This document shows, in pieces, positions 34,827 through 45,812 of a stretch of DNA of 64,000 nucleotides; the first letter of the stretch is position 1; each line of letters starts with the position of its first letter. The notes below the pieces were generated by a model, which saw nothing but the letters and a program-made list of their open reading frames with translations, was not told the origin of the DNA and did not search any database. The DNA comes from DATIRA01 sp963766505 (GTDB taxonomy: Bacteria; Pseudomonadota; Gammaproteobacteria; Steroidobacterales; Steroidobacteraceae), in contig CAVYAL010000005.1 in NCBI GenBank assembly GCA_963766505.1, positions 310,001-374,000 of the forward strand, read 5' to 3'. The translations under genes and the position numbers were made by a program.

Positions 34827-37631
34827 ATGGACAAGAGCTACTCCCCCGGCGACATCGAGAGCCGGATCTACTCGCACTGGGAATCGAGCGGCTGGTTCGC
34901 TCCGGCCGGCGACGGCCCGCCCTACTGCATCATGATCCCGCCGCCGAACGTCACCGGCACGCTGCACATGGGCCATGCGTTCCAGCACACGCTGATGGAT
35001 GCGCTGACGCGCTTCCATCGCATGGAAGGCGACCGCGCGCTGTGGCAGCCGGGCACGGACCATGCCGGTATCGCGACGCAGATGGTGGTCGAGCGGCAAC
35101 TCGAAGCCGAGGGCAGTTCGCGTCATGCGCTAGGCCGCGAGCGCTTCGTCGAGCGCGTCTGGAGCTGGAAGGAACAATCCGGCGGCACGATCAGCCGGCA
35201 GATGCGCCGGCTGGGCGACTCGGTCGACTGGTCGCGCGAGCGCTTCACGATGGACGAGGGACTCTCGGCCGCGGTGACCGAGGTCTTCGTCAGGCTCTAC
35301 GAGGACGATCTCATCTATCGTGGGCAACGGCTCGTGAACTGGGACCCGGTGCTTCACACGGCGCTTTCCGACCTCGAGGTGGTCGCCGAGACCGAGGCCG
35401 GACACCTCTGGCATCTTCGCTATCCGCTGGCCGACGGCTCGGGGCACCTGGTCGTGGCCACGACGCGTCCCGAGACGATGCTCGGCGACACTGCGGTCGC
35501 CGTGCATCCCGAGGACGAGCGCTACCGCCACCTCGTCGGCCGCGAGATCCGGCTGCCGCTCGCCGACCGGCTGATTCCCATCATCGCCGATGAGTACGTG
35601 GACCCCGCGTTCGGCAGCGGTTGCGTGAAGATCACGCCGGCGCACGATTTCAACGACTACGAGATCGGCCGCAGGCACGACCTGCCGATGATCAACATAC
35701 TGACGGCCGACGCGGCGCTGAACGAGGACGTCCCGCCGCGCTACCGGGGCCTCGATCGCTTCGAGGCCCGGAAACGGGTCGTGTCGGACCTCGAGGCCAC
35801 AGGCCTGCTCGAGAAGACCGAGCCGCACATGCTGCCGGTGCCGAGGGGAGACCGCAGCGGTGCGGTGCTCGAGCCGTGGCTCACGGACCAGTGGTACGTG
35901 CGGATCGCGCCGCTGGCGGAGCCGGCGATTCGTGCGGTCGAGGACGGCCGGATCCGTTTCGTCCCGGACAACTGGTCGAAGACCTACTTCCAGTGGATGA
36001 ACAACATCCAGGACTGGTGCATCAGCCGGCAGCTGTGGTGGGGGCACCGGATTCCCGCCTGGTATGACGACTCGGGCCAGGTCTACGTGGCGCGCAACGA
36101 GCAGCAGGCGAGCGCGGCCGCGGCTGCGAGGAACGGCCGGCCAGTGGCGCTGCGTCGTGACGAGGACGTGCTCGACACCTGGTTCAGCTCGGCGCTCTGG
36201 CCCTTTTCGACGCTGGGCTGGCCCGAGCAGACGCCGGCGCTGCGCTCTTTCTACCCGAGCTCCGTGCTGGTCACTGGATTCGACATCATCTTCTTCTGGG
36301 TCGCCCGGATGATCATGATGGGGCTCAAGTTCGCGGACGACGTCCCGTTTCGCGAGGTGTACATCACGGGCCTGATCCGCGACGAGCACGGCCAGAAGAT
36401 GTCGAAGTCCAAGGGCAACATCATCGACCCGCTGGACCTGATCGACGGAATCGACCTCGAATCGCTGGTCGCGAAGCGCACGACGGGCCTGATGCAGCCG
36501 CAGATGAAGGCCGCGATCGAGCGGGCGACCCGCAAGCAGTTCCCGCAGGGAATACCCGCCTACGGCACCGACGCGCTGCGCTTCACCTTCGCCTCCCTGG
36601 CCACTATGGGACGCGACATCCGCTTCGACCTCGGGCGAGTCGAAGGCTACCGGAATTTCTGCAACAAGCTGTGGAACGCGGCGCGCTACGTGCTGATGAA
36701 CACCGAGGACCACGCCGAGGATCTCGCCGGGCCCTTCGAGCTGTCCGTCGCCGACCGCTGGATCCGTGGACGGCTCGAGCGCGCCATCGGCAGCCTGCGC
36801 GAGAACCTCGGCGTATATCGCTTCGATCTGGCGGCACAGGCCGCCTACGAGTTCGTCTGGTACGAGTTCTGCGACTGGTACCTGGAACTGTCGAAGCCGG
36901 TGCTGCAGGGAGAGGACGTCGATGCCGCCCGCAAGCGCGGCACCCGTCGCACGCTGCTCGAGGTGCTCGAGGCGACACTGCGCCTGCTGCATCCGTTCAT
37001 GCCGTTCATCACCGAGGAAATCTGGCAGCGGGTCGGCCGGCTGGCGGGGCGGACCGGCCCGAGCATCATGCTCGAGCCCTTCCCGGCAGTCGGCGAATTC
37101 ACCGTCGACGAAGACGCCGAACGCCAGGTTGCGGTCCTGCAGTCGGTCGTGCTCGGCATCCGCCAGATCCGCGGCGAGCTCGACGTGCCGCCGTCCCGTG
37201 CGACGCCGGTGTTCGTGCGCAGCGAGCGGCCCGGCGACGCCGAGGCGATCACGGGCCTCTCCGCCGTGATCTGCCGGGTTGCGAGCCTCGAGTCGGTGAC
37301 GGTCGTGGATACCGAGGCCGATCTCCCGCCCTGCGCGATCGCGCTGGTCGAAGGCCGGACGGTGCTGGCGCCATTCTCGCGCCTGGTGGACGACTTCGGC
37401 GCGGAGATCGCGCGACTCGAGAAGCGGCTGGCCCGTGCCGAGCAGGACCGCGGCAAGTCTGCGGCCAAGCTCGGCAACGCGAGCTTCGTCGCCAACGCGC
37501 CGCAGGAAGTGGTCGAGAAGGAGCGTGGCCGAATCGGCGAGCTCGATCAGCAGATCGAGCAGCTCTCGGAACAGATGCGCCGGCTCGATGCCGCCCGGTC
37601 CGCGAGCCCGGCCGAGGAGCGCGGATCTTGA
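34827..37631 (+). CDS. valS: valyl-tRNA synthetase
   Basis: ValRS charges tRNA-Val and edits threonine. It is a class I enzyme of 934 residues. HIGH appears as HMGH (47-50, in PPNVTGTLHMGHAF) and KMSKS is at 524-528. An editing (CP1) domain lies between them, with TTRPETMLGDTAVAVHPED. The anticodon-binding helical domain and a C-terminal coiled coil (about 850-925) complete the usual bacterial ValRS. The downstream moxR start overlaps its stop codon. Confidence 0.97.
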   Translation: MDKSYSPGDIESRIYSHWESSGWFAPAGDGPPYCIMIPPPNVTGTLHMGHAFQHTLMDALTRFHRMEGDRALWQPGTDHAGIATQMVVERQLEAEGSSRHALGRERFVERVWSWKEQSGGTISRQMRRLGDSVDWSRERFTMDEGLSAAVTEVFVRLYEDDLIYRGQRLVNWDPVLHTALSDLEVVAETEAGHLWHLRYPLADGSGHLVVATTRPETMLGDTAVAVHPEDERYRHLVGREIRLPLADRLIPIIADEYVDPAFGSGCVKITPAHDFNDYEIGRRHDLPMINILTADAALNEDVPPRYRGLDRFEARKRVVSDLEATGLLEKTEPHMLPVPRGDRSGAVLEPWLTDQWYVRIAPLAEPAIRAVEDGRIRFVPDNWSKTYFQWMNNIQDWCISRQLWWGHRIPAWYDDSGQVYVARNEQQASAAAAARNGRPVALRRDEDVLDTWFSSALWPFSTLGWPEQTPALRSFYPSSVLVTGFDIIFFWVARMIMMGLKFADDVPFREVYITGLIRDEHGQKMSKSKGNIIDPLDLIDGIDLESLVAKRTTGLMQPQMKAAIERATRKQFPQGIPAYGTDALRFTFASLATMGRDIRFDLGRVEGYRNFCNKLWNAARYVLMNTEDHAEDLAGPFELSVADRWIRGRLERAIGSLRENLGVYRFDLAAQAAYEFVWYEFCDWYLELSKPVLQGEDVDAARKRGTRRTLLEVLEATLRLLHPFMPFITEEIWQRVGRLAGRTGPSIMLEPFPAVGEFTVDEDAERQVAVLQSVVLGIRQIRGELDVPPSRATPVFVRSERPGDAEAITGLSAVICRVASLESVTVVDTEADLPPCAIALVEGRTVLAPFSRLVDDFGAEIARLEKRLARAEQDRGKSAAKLGNASFVANAPQEVVEKERGRIGELDQQIEQLSEQMRRLDAARSASPAEERGS

Positions 37632-38593
37632 ACCAGCAGGCGGCACAGAAGGTCTCCCCGGGCGGCGATGATTCACCGCGCGTCCTCGCGGATCGCGCAG
37701 CGCAGGAACTGGGCGCGATCATCCTCGGCAAGGAAACACAGATACGCCTGAGCCTCGCCTGCCTGTTCGCGCGCGGGCACCTGCTGATCGAGGACATCCC
37801 GGGCGTGGGCAAGACGACTCTCGCGCATGCACTGGCCGCGACGCTCGGGCTGAGCTATCAGCGCATCCAGTTCACCAGCGACATGCTGCCGGCGGACATC
37901 ACCGGCGTGTCGGTGTTCGAGCCGGAACGCGGCCAGTTCCGCTTCCACCGCGGCCCGGTCTTCTCGCAGCTGGTGCTCGCGGACGAGGTCAACCGCGCGA
38001 CACCGAAGGCGCAGAGCGCGCTGCTCGAGGCGATGGAGGAACACCAGGTGACCGCGGACGGGCAGACCTATCCGCTCACCGAACCGTTCTTCGTCATCGC
38101 GACGCAGAATCCCGTCTATCACATAGGCACGTTCCCGCTGCCCGAGTCGCAGCTCGACAGGTTCCTGATGCGGATCGAGCTCGGTTACCCCGAGCCTGCG
38201 CTCGAGCGGCAACTGCTGCTCGGTCGCGATCGCCGCGACCTGCTCGCCTCGATGAGCGCTGCGCTCACGCCCCAGCAGTTGCTGCGACTGCAGTCAATGG
38301 TGCCCGCGGTTCACGCCTCGTCGGCCCTGCTCGATTTCATCCAGGCGATCGCGCGCTACACCCGGCAGGCACCGGAATTCGAGGCCGGACTGTCGCCGCG
38401 CGCGATGATCGGGCTGCTGCGGGCAGCCCAGGCCTGGGCGCTGATGCATGGCCACGACGGCGTGCTGCCCGAGGACGTGCAGGCGGTGCTCGCAGCGGTC
38501 GTCGGTCATCGCCTCGCGCCGAGCGAGGAATCCGGCCTGCGCGACGCCGGTGAGATCGGCCGGCACGTGCTGAACGCGGTGCCGGTGCCCTGA
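37628..38593 (+). CDS. MoxR family AAA+ ATPase
   Basis: This is an AAA+ chaperone-like ATPase of 321 residues. The Walker A is GVGKTTLAHA, Walker B VLADEVNRATPKAQ, and sensor regions are IATQNPVYH and PESQLDRFLMRI, as in the MoxR group. It probably starts at TTG 37628, whose last two bases belong to the valS TGA (TTGA overlap). A GAGGAG lies eight bases before it, and no ATG or GTG is available near. It leads a MoxR-DUF58-transglutaminase module; such modules mature or chaperone envelope proteins, but the client is unknown. Confidence 0.92.
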   Translation: MNQQAAQKVSPGGDDSPRVLADRAAQELGAIILGKETQIRLSLACLFARGHLLIEDIPGVGKTTLAHALAATLGLSYQRIQFTSDMLPADITGVSVFEPERGQFRFHRGPVFSQLVLADEVNRATPKAQSALLEAMEEHQVTADGQTYPLTEPFFVIATQNPVYHIGTFPLPESQLDRFLMRIELGYPEPALERQLLLGRDRRDLLASMSAALTPQQLLRLQSMVPAVHASSALLDFIQAIARYTRQAPEFEAGLSPRAMIGLLRAAQAWALMHGHDGVLPEDVQAVLAAVVGHRLAPSEESGLRDAGEIGRHVLNAVPVP

Positions 38594-38630
38594 CGCCGCC
38601 GCCGGCGCCGCGCGGTCGCCGAACGGACGC

Positions 38631-39617
38631 ATGCTGATGCGCAGTCTCCTCGCGCGAATCCGGGCCCGGCTCCTGGCGCGCAGCCGTCTGTGGCTCAGGC
38701 GGCGCCAGGGGCCCGACCTCGACCCGGTGCGGCTCGGCCGGCGCCGCATCTACATCCTGCCCACACCGCTCGGCCTCGCCTACGCAGCCATGCTCTTCGC
38801 GATGCTGGCGGGCGGCATGAACTACAACAACAACCTGGGCCTGGCCCTGACCTTCCTGCTCGCAAGCCTGGGGCTCGTGACCATGCATCATTGCCATGGC
38901 AACCTCGCGGGGCTCACGGTGCGCCTGCTCGGCACGGACCCGGGGTTCGCCGGGCAGACAGTGGCCTTCGAGCTGTTGCTCGACAACCCGGCGGCCGTGA
39001 CGCGCCCGCGGATCGAGTTGTCCGCAGATGCGGCCAGGCCGGTCCTGACCGATGTGCCCGCCCGGGGCAGCGCAAGCTGCAGGCTCGAACTGCCGGCCGA
39101 GCGTCGCGGTCGCGTCCCGCTCCCCCGCCTGGTTGTCGCGACCAGCCACCCGCTTGGGCTGTTCAGGGCCTGGGCCGTCGTGCATGCGGACTACCATGCC
39201 CTCGCCTGGCCACGGCCGGCGCCACGCGGCCTCACGCCCCCGGGGGTCGAGACGGACACCGGTGGTGCACAGGAGCAGGACCTGGGCGACGAGGACTTCG
39301 CGGGCCTGCGAACCTACCAGAGCGGCGACGGGCTGCGCCGGATCGCCTGGAAGGCGTATGCGCGAGGCCAGGGACTGCATACCAAGCAGTACGCAGGCAC
39401 CGACGTGGTGTCCTACGTGTTCGACTGGGACCGGCTCGAAGGCCTGGACGTCGAGGCGCGACTCTCGCAGCTGTGCCGCTGGGTCATCGACGCACACGAT
39501 CGCGGCGACGCGTTCGGGCTGCGCCTGCCCGGCACGGATATCGGCGCCAATCTCGGCGAGGCCCATCGCCAGCATTGCCTCGCCGCGCTGGCGCAGTTCC
39601 GCGGAGACGCGCGGTGA
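38631..39617 (+). CDS. DUF58 domain membrane protein
   Basis: This protein of 328 residues has two adjacent membrane segments (about 45-85; LGLAYAAMLFAMLAGG, LALTFLLASLGLV) and a C-terminal DUF58 region. The family signature reads DFAGLRTYQSGDGLRRIAW followed by KAYARGQ. DUF58 proteins usually carry a degenerate von Willebrand A fold and accompany MoxR ATPases, as here. It overlaps the transglutaminase gene by four bases (GTGA). Confidence 0.92.
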   Translation: MLMRSLLARIRARLLARSRLWLRRRQGPDLDPVRLGRRRIYILPTPLGLAYAAMLFAMLAGGMNYNNNLGLALTFLLASLGLVTMHHCHGNLAGLTVRLLGTDPGFAGQTVAFELLLDNPAAVTRPRIELSADAARPVLTDVPARGSASCRLELPAERRGRVPLPRLVVATSHPLGLFRAWAVVHADYHALAWPRPAPRGLTPPGVETDTGGAQEQDLGDEDFAGLRTYQSGDGLRRIAWKAYARGQGLHTKQYAGTDVVSYVFDWDRLEGLDVEARLSQLCRWVIDAHDRGDAFGLRLPGTDIGANLGEAHRQHCLAALAQFRGDAR

Positions 39618-41569
39618 GATCCGGGGCGCCAGCTCAACTGGATGCGCTGGCCTGGGCGCTGGGCGCGCTCGGCGTGGCCACCGTGGCTCACCTGCTGCAC
39701 ATTCCAGCCTGGGTGACGCTGCTGCTCGTCGCCACCGCGTCATGGCGCGTGACGGCCGGGCAACGCGGGTGGCCGCTGCCGCCGAAGTGGCTGCTGATCG
39801 CCGTGACGGTCCTCGCGACGCTCGCGATACTCGCCACGTACCGCACGCTGAACGGGATCGAGGCCGGAACGAGCTTCCTGGTGCTGATGGCCACTGTGAA
39901 GCTGCTCGAGACCCGCACCGGACGCGACCTGACGGTGCTGATCTTCATCGCGTACTTCCTGCTGTTCGCCGCGCTGCTGCGCGACCAGGGCCTGCCGCAA
40001 CTGCCGCTGCTGCTGGTCGGCGCATTCGCGAGCACCGCTGCGTTGATGCGCGTCCATGCGGGTCGGGCCGCTGCGTCTACCGGCCAGCTGCTCGGCCGCA
40101 GCGCGATGCTGCTCGTCCAGGCCGCGCCGCTCGCGCTGCTGCTGTTCCTGCTGTTTCCCCGCCTGCCGGGGCCCTTCTGGGGTATCCACGCGAACGAGAC
40201 CGGCCGCACCGGCCTGGATGACCAGATGACGCCGGGCGACGTGTCGGACCTGACGGCGTCGGGCGAAGTCGCCTTCAGGGTCCGCTTCTCCGGCCCGATG
40301 CCCGAGCCCGCGCAGCGTTACTGGCGCGGACCGGTGCTGCACGAGTTCGACGGCCGCTCCTGGCGCCGCACGCGCGGCCAGGCCTTCCCGGAGCAGCAGG
40401 TGCAGTTCAGCGGCCAGCCGATCGATTACCAGATCACGCTCGAGCCGCACGACCGGCGCTGGGTGCTCGCTCTGGACCTGCCTGCGGACTGGCCCAGGCA
40501 GGAGGTGTTTCAGTCCTACGACTTCCAGCTCCTCTCGGCCCGCACGCTGAGCGAGGTGACCTCGTTCCGCCTGCGTTCGTATCCGGCCTACCGCGCGGGC
40601 ACCGACCTTCCGGCCTCGCTGCGCCGCAAGGGCCTCAGCCTGCCCGCGGATGGCAATCCACTCTCGGTCGCGCTCGGTCGGGAACTCGCTGCGCGGCATG
40701 CCTCGAGCGAAGCGATCATCCGGGCCATGCTCGCGATGTTCCGTGAACAGCCCTTCGTGTACACGATGCAGCCGCCGCGACTCGCGGACAACGCGATGGA
40801 CGAGTTCCTGTTCGATACCCGCAAGGGCTTCTGCGAGCACTACGCCTCCGCGTTCACGCTGGTCATGCGCGCTGCCGGCATTCCGGCCCGCGTCGTGACC
40901 GGATACCAGGGCGGCGAATTCAACCCGATCGGCGGCTACCTGATCGTACGGCAGTCGGACGCGCACGCCTGGAGCGAAGTCTGGCTCGCGGACAAGGGGT
41001 GGGTGCGTGTCGACCCGACGGCCGCGGTCGCGCCCGAACGCATCGAGCAGGGCCTGATAAATGCCGTCGCGGAGAACGAGCCGGTGCCGGGCCGGCTGCG
41101 CAATGCCAGCGCGACCTGGTTGCAGGTGGAACTCGCCTGGGACGTCGTGAACGACTTCTGGAACGAGCGCGTCGTACGCTTCAACGCCGCGCAGCAGCTG
41201 GGACTGCTCGAACGGCTCGGAATCGCCGAGCCCGACTGGCGCGCACTGGGCATCGGCCTTGCCGGGAGCGTCGCCGCGTTCGCGCTGCTGCTGTCGCTGT
41301 ACCTGCACTGGCGGTTCCGCGAGCCACCGCGCGACTGGCCGGCCCGCCTGCACGCCGAGACCGCCCGGCGACTTCGCAGGCGAGGGCTCGTGCCGGCCGC
41401 AGCAGAGGGCCCGGTCGCGTTCCTCGAGCGGGCAGCCGCGAGCTGCCCGGACCTCGCCGGCGAAATCTCGGAGATCAGCGCCGTTTACGCCGCGTTGCGC
41501 TACGGGCCCGAGCCCCGCGAGCAGGACCTGCGCAGGCTCAAGTTCCTGGTGAACCGCCTGCGCACCTGA
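39614..41569 (+). CDS. membrane-bound transglutaminase-like protein (TgpA/DUF3488 type)
   Basis: This is an inner-membrane protein of 651 residues. Five or more N-terminal membrane segments (DUF3488 part, to about 185) precede a periplasmic transglutaminase-like domain with C407 (GFCEHYAS), H451 (DAHAWSEVW) and D467 (RVDPTAA). One more membrane segment (about 543-565) and a short cytoplasmic tail follow. The GTG start overlaps the DUF58 stop (GTGA). In Pseudomonas the homologue TgpA is needed for viability. With MoxR and DUF58 it forms a three-gene module. Confidence 0.92.
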   Translation: MRSGAPAQLDALAWALGALGVATVAHLLHIPAWVTLLLVATASWRVTAGQRGWPLPPKWLLIAVTVLATLAILATYRTLNGIEAGTSFLVLMATVKLLETRTGRDLTVLIFIAYFLLFAALLRDQGLPQLPLLLVGAFASTAALMRVHAGRAAASTGQLLGRSAMLLVQAAPLALLLFLLFPRLPGPFWGIHANETGRTGLDDQMTPGDVSDLTASGEVAFRVRFSGPMPEPAQRYWRGPVLHEFDGRSWRRTRGQAFPEQQVQFSGQPIDYQITLEPHDRRWVLALDLPADWPRQEVFQSYDFQLLSARTLSEVTSFRLRSYPAYRAGTDLPASLRRKGLSLPADGNPLSVALGRELAARHASSEAIIRAMLAMFREQPFVYTMQPPRLADNAMDEFLFDTRKGFCEHYASAFTLVMRAAGIPARVVTGYQGGEFNPIGGYLIVRQSDAHAWSEVWLADKGWVRVDPTAAVAPERIEQGLINAVAENEPVPGRLRNASATWLQVELAWDVVNDFWNERVVRFNAAQQLGLLERLGIAEPDWRALGIGLAGSVAAFALLLSLYLHWRFREPPRDWPARLHAETARRLRRRGLVPAAAEGPVAFLERAAASCPDLAGEISEISAVYAALRYGPEPREQDLRRLKFLVNRLRT

Positions 41570-41632
41570 GCGCCTCGAAACACGCGCGCTCGGTTATGCT
41601 TGGAGCTCGAACTTCAGGGGAAGGTGAGAGTC

Positions 41633-41896
41633 ATGTCTGAGCTGGAAGAGAAATTCGCGAAGGCCTCCGCGGACGCACAGAACCTCAAGACGCGCCCGGC
41701 CGACGAGGACATGCTGCGCATGTATGCGCTCTACAAGCAGGCAACGACCGGCGATGCCTCGGGCGACAGGCCCGGCGCCTTCGATTTCGTCGGGCGTGCC
41801 AAGTACGACGCGTGGGCAAGACTCAAGGGCACGGACAAGGACAAGGCGATGAAGTCCTATGTGGACCTCGTGGAGCGCCTGAAGAAGATCGGCTGA
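41633..41896 (+). CDS. acyl-CoA-binding protein (ACBP)
   Basis: This small four-helix protein of 87 residues binds long-chain acyl-CoA. Family residues are clear: LEEKFAKASADAQNL, MLRMYALYKQATTGD, the KYDAW core and LKGTDKDKAMKSYVDLVERL. ATG 41633 follows GGGGAAGGTGA; the frame starts slightly earlier, at 41600. ACBP is common in eukaryotes and patchy in bacteria. It stands between the transglutaminase and mtfA genes, which gives no hint of its partner. Confidence 0.95.
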   Translation: MSELEEKFAKASADAQNLKTRPADEDMLRMYALYKQATTGDASGDRPGAFDFVGRAKYDAWARLKGTDKDKAMKSYVDLVERLKKIG

Positions 41897-41902
41897 ACCG
41901 AG

Positions 41903-42748
41903 GTGCTCGCCGCCCTCGCGATCGCGCTCGTCGCCGTCGCCGTACTGGGCTGGCTGATCCTCGGTCCCGTACTGCGGGGACGGCGGCGCGACGCGGCGCG
42001 ACGGAAGCCTCTGCCGCCCGGCGTGCTCGCCTCGATCGAGCGCAACGTGCCGGGTCTCGCCCGGCTTCCTGGCGGGCTGCGGCGACGGCTCGAGGGCCTC
42101 GTCAACGCGTTCCTCGGGGAAAAGCACTTCGTCGGCTGCAACGGGCTCACGATCACCGACGAGATCCGCGCGACCATCGCCGCGCAGGCCTGCCTGCTGA
42201 TCCTCGGCCGGCCGGGAAGCCTGTACGACGAACTGCATTCCATCCTCGTCTATCCCACGCCCTTCTGGGTGGACGAGGAGGTCGAGGACGAGGCCGGCGT
42301 CGTGAGCCGGCACCGGCGCGTGCTCTCCGGCCAGGCCTGGGACTCGAGCCGCATCATCCTGTCCTGGGAGGACATCGCCGAGACCGCCGAATACCCGGGT
42401 GCGGGCTACAACCTGGTGCTGCACGAGTTCGCTCACTACCTCGACGCGGAGGGTCGGGGACTTGCACCGGCACCCGATGGGGCGGAGCCACAAACGATGG
42501 AGCGCTGGGCCGCGGCTCTGGGCGAGGAGTTCGAGCTGCTGCTCGAGGCGCTGGAGCATGGCGAGCACACCTTCCTCGACCCTTATGCGGCAGAGGACGA
42601 GGCGGAGTTCTTCGCGGTCGCGACCGAGGAATACCTGGAGCGGCCCCAGGAGCTGCTTGCCGAGCATCCCCGGCTGTACCGCCTGATGCAGGACTTCTAC
42701 GGCCTGGATCCCGCTGCGTGGCGCGACCACACCGCCATGGACGCCTGA
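41903..42748 (+). CDS. mtfA: MtfA-type zinc-dependent peptidase
   Basis: This is a metallopeptidase of 281 residues related to E. coli MtfA. The zinc motif is H174-E-F-A-H178 in LHEFAHYLD, with E235 of EAEFFAVATEEYLE as the third ligand. Unlike soluble MtfA it begins with a membrane segment (about 1-21). GTG 41903 is the only good start, six bases after the ACBP stop, with a weak ribosome site. The last codons run into the left arm of the 42744-42868 inverted repeat. Confidence 0.88.
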   Translation: MLAALAIALVAVAVLGWLILGPVLRGRRRDAARRKPLPPGVLASIERNVPGLARLPGGLRRRLEGLVNAFLGEKHFVGCNGLTITDEIRATIAAQACLLILGRPGSLYDELHSILVYPTPFWVDEEVEDEAGVVSRHRRVLSGQAWDSSRIILSWEDIAETAEYPGAGYNLVLHEFAHYLDAEGRGLAPAPDGAEPQTMERWAAALGEEFELLLEALEHGEHTFLDPYAAEDEAEFFAVATEEYLERPQELLAEHPRLYRLMQDFYGLDPAAWRDHTAMDA

Positions 42749-42868
42749 GGCCGCGGGGTCGCGGACAGGCCGCGCGGGGACGCCGTGAATCCTTCCCTGG
42801 AGGCTCGCGCGCCGCGTCCATGCGGCGCGACGCCCCTCGCGGCCTGTCCGCGACCCCACGGCCTCAGG
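42744..42868. repeat. structured intergenic repeat, copy 1 (31-bp inverted repeat arms)
   Basis: Arms 42744-42774 and 42838-42868 are inverted copies with one mismatch in 31. Between them lie GGGACGCCGTGAATCC (42777-42792), CCTGGAGGCTC (42796-42806) and an inner hairpin CGCGCCGC-N6-GCGGCGCG (42808-42829). Both convergent genes, mtfA and the MFS permease, have their stop codons inside the arms. The second copy is at 56828-56938. It may act as a two-way terminator. Confidence 0.85.
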
Positions 42869-44141
42869 GCGCCGGAGCCGCCTTTGCGCGCCGCTCCGAG
42901 CGCGCGGCCGCGACCAGCAGCGAAGCGCCGCCCACGAACAGCAGCAGGATCGACAGGATCGCCAGCCGGGAGTCTCCGGTCAGGCGCGCGACGATCCCGG
43001 TCAGCAACGGTCCGAGCACTGCGGCGAACTTGCCCATCATGTTGTAGAAACCGAAGAACTCCGAGGACTTGCCGGCAGGCACCAGCCGCCCGTAGTACGA
43101 GCGGGACAGCGACTGCACTCCGCCCTGCACCAGCCCGATGGCGACGGCCATCAGGTAGAAATCCCGGGCGTCCTGGATGAAATAGGCGTAACAGGTCACC
43201 GCTGCATAGACGGTGAGCGCGAGGAAGATGCCACGCCGCGCGCCGATCTTCTTGCCCAGCCAGCCAAAGGCCAGCGCCGCGGGAAAAGCCACGAACTGCG
43301 TCAGCAGCAGCGCCGCAACCAGGTCCGTCGCCTCGAACCCGAGCGCGAGCCCGTAGTCCACGGCCATCTTCATCACGGTGTTGACGCCGTCTATGTAGAG
43401 CCAGTAGGCGGCCAGGAACCAGAGCACGGGCCGGTAGCGGCGGATCTCCTGCAGCGTGCCGAGCAGTTCCTGGAAACCACGGCGGATCGCGAGACCGGGC
43501 GCGACCGCCTGCACGCTGCGCTTCTCGCGGACGTGGAAGGCGAGCGGAAGAGAGAACACGAGCCACCAGATTCCGACCATGACGAACGACGCGCGTACCG
43601 CCGCAGCCGCATCCGCGAGGCCGAAGAACTCCGGCTTGATGGTCATCGCGACGTTGACCGCAAACAGCAGCCCGCCGCCGAGATAGCCGAGCGCATAGCC
43701 GTAGCCGGAGACGAGATCGTACTCGTCGGGTTCCGCCACGTGCAGCAGCAGCGAGTCGTTGAAGACGATCCCGCCCCAGAAGCCGAGCGACGCCGCGAGA
43801 TACAGCACCGCCGCCAGCAGCCACTGCCCTTCTCCGGCGAGCGCGAGTCCGGCGGTCGAGGCGGCCCCGAGCAGCGTGAAGCCCATCAGCATCCGCACGC
43901 GAGCGCTGCTGCGATCGGCGATCGCGCCCAGCACCGGCGCCATCAGCGCGACCAGCAGGCTGCCCAGACCGTTCGTCAGCCCCAGCCGGAACGTGCTCTC
44001 GGTCGCCGCGACGCCGGCGTTCCAGTACTGCTTGAAGAAGACCGGAAAGAAGCCCGCCATGACCGTGGTCGCGAAGGCGGAGTTGGCCCAGTCGTAAAGG
44101 GCCCAGGCGACGACCGGACGACGGCGCAGCACGGATTTCAT
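42864..44141 (-). CDS. MFS permease of the UMF1/Atg22-like family
   Basis: This transporter of 425 residues has about twelve hydrophobic segments. The UMF1/Atg22-like pattern is clear: AWALYDWANSAFATTVMAGF at the N-terminus, FFPVFFKQYW, FNDSLLLHVAEPDEYDLVSG, YGYALGYLGGG and QGGVQSLSRSYYGRLVPAG. The substrate is unknown; family members have been linked to amino-acid export. It follows prfC by 39 bases on the same strand and ends inside the inverted repeat. Confidence 0.9.
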   Translation of the reverse strand: MKSVLRRRPVVAWALYDWANSAFATTVMAGFFPVFFKQYWNAGVAATESTFRLGLTNGLGSLLVALMAPVLGAIADRSSARVRMLMGFTLLGAASTAGLALAGEGQWLLAAVLYLAASLGFWGGIVFNDSLLLHVAEPDEYDLVSGYGYALGYLGGGLLFAVNVAMTIKPEFFGLADAAAAVRASFVMVGIWWLVFSLPLAFHVREKRSVQAVAPGLAIRRGFQELLGTLQEIRRYRPVLWFLAAYWLYIDGVNTVMKMAVDYGLALGFEATDLVAALLLTQFVAFPAALAFGWLGKKIGARRGIFLALTVYAAVTCYAYFIQDARDFYLMAVAIGLVQGGVQSLSRSYYGRLVPAGKSSEFFGFYNMMGKFAAVLGPLLTGIVARLTGDSRLAILSILLLFVGGASLLVAAARSERRAKAAPAP

Positions 44142-44180
44142 TCAGCGCCTCCCGCTCGTCGGTTTCGTCCAGGCCGCGGC

Positions 44181-45776
<1,596 letters not shown>

Positions 45777-45812
45777 CGTTCGGGACCGTCGATAGCCGGA
45801 GGGCCGCGCATT

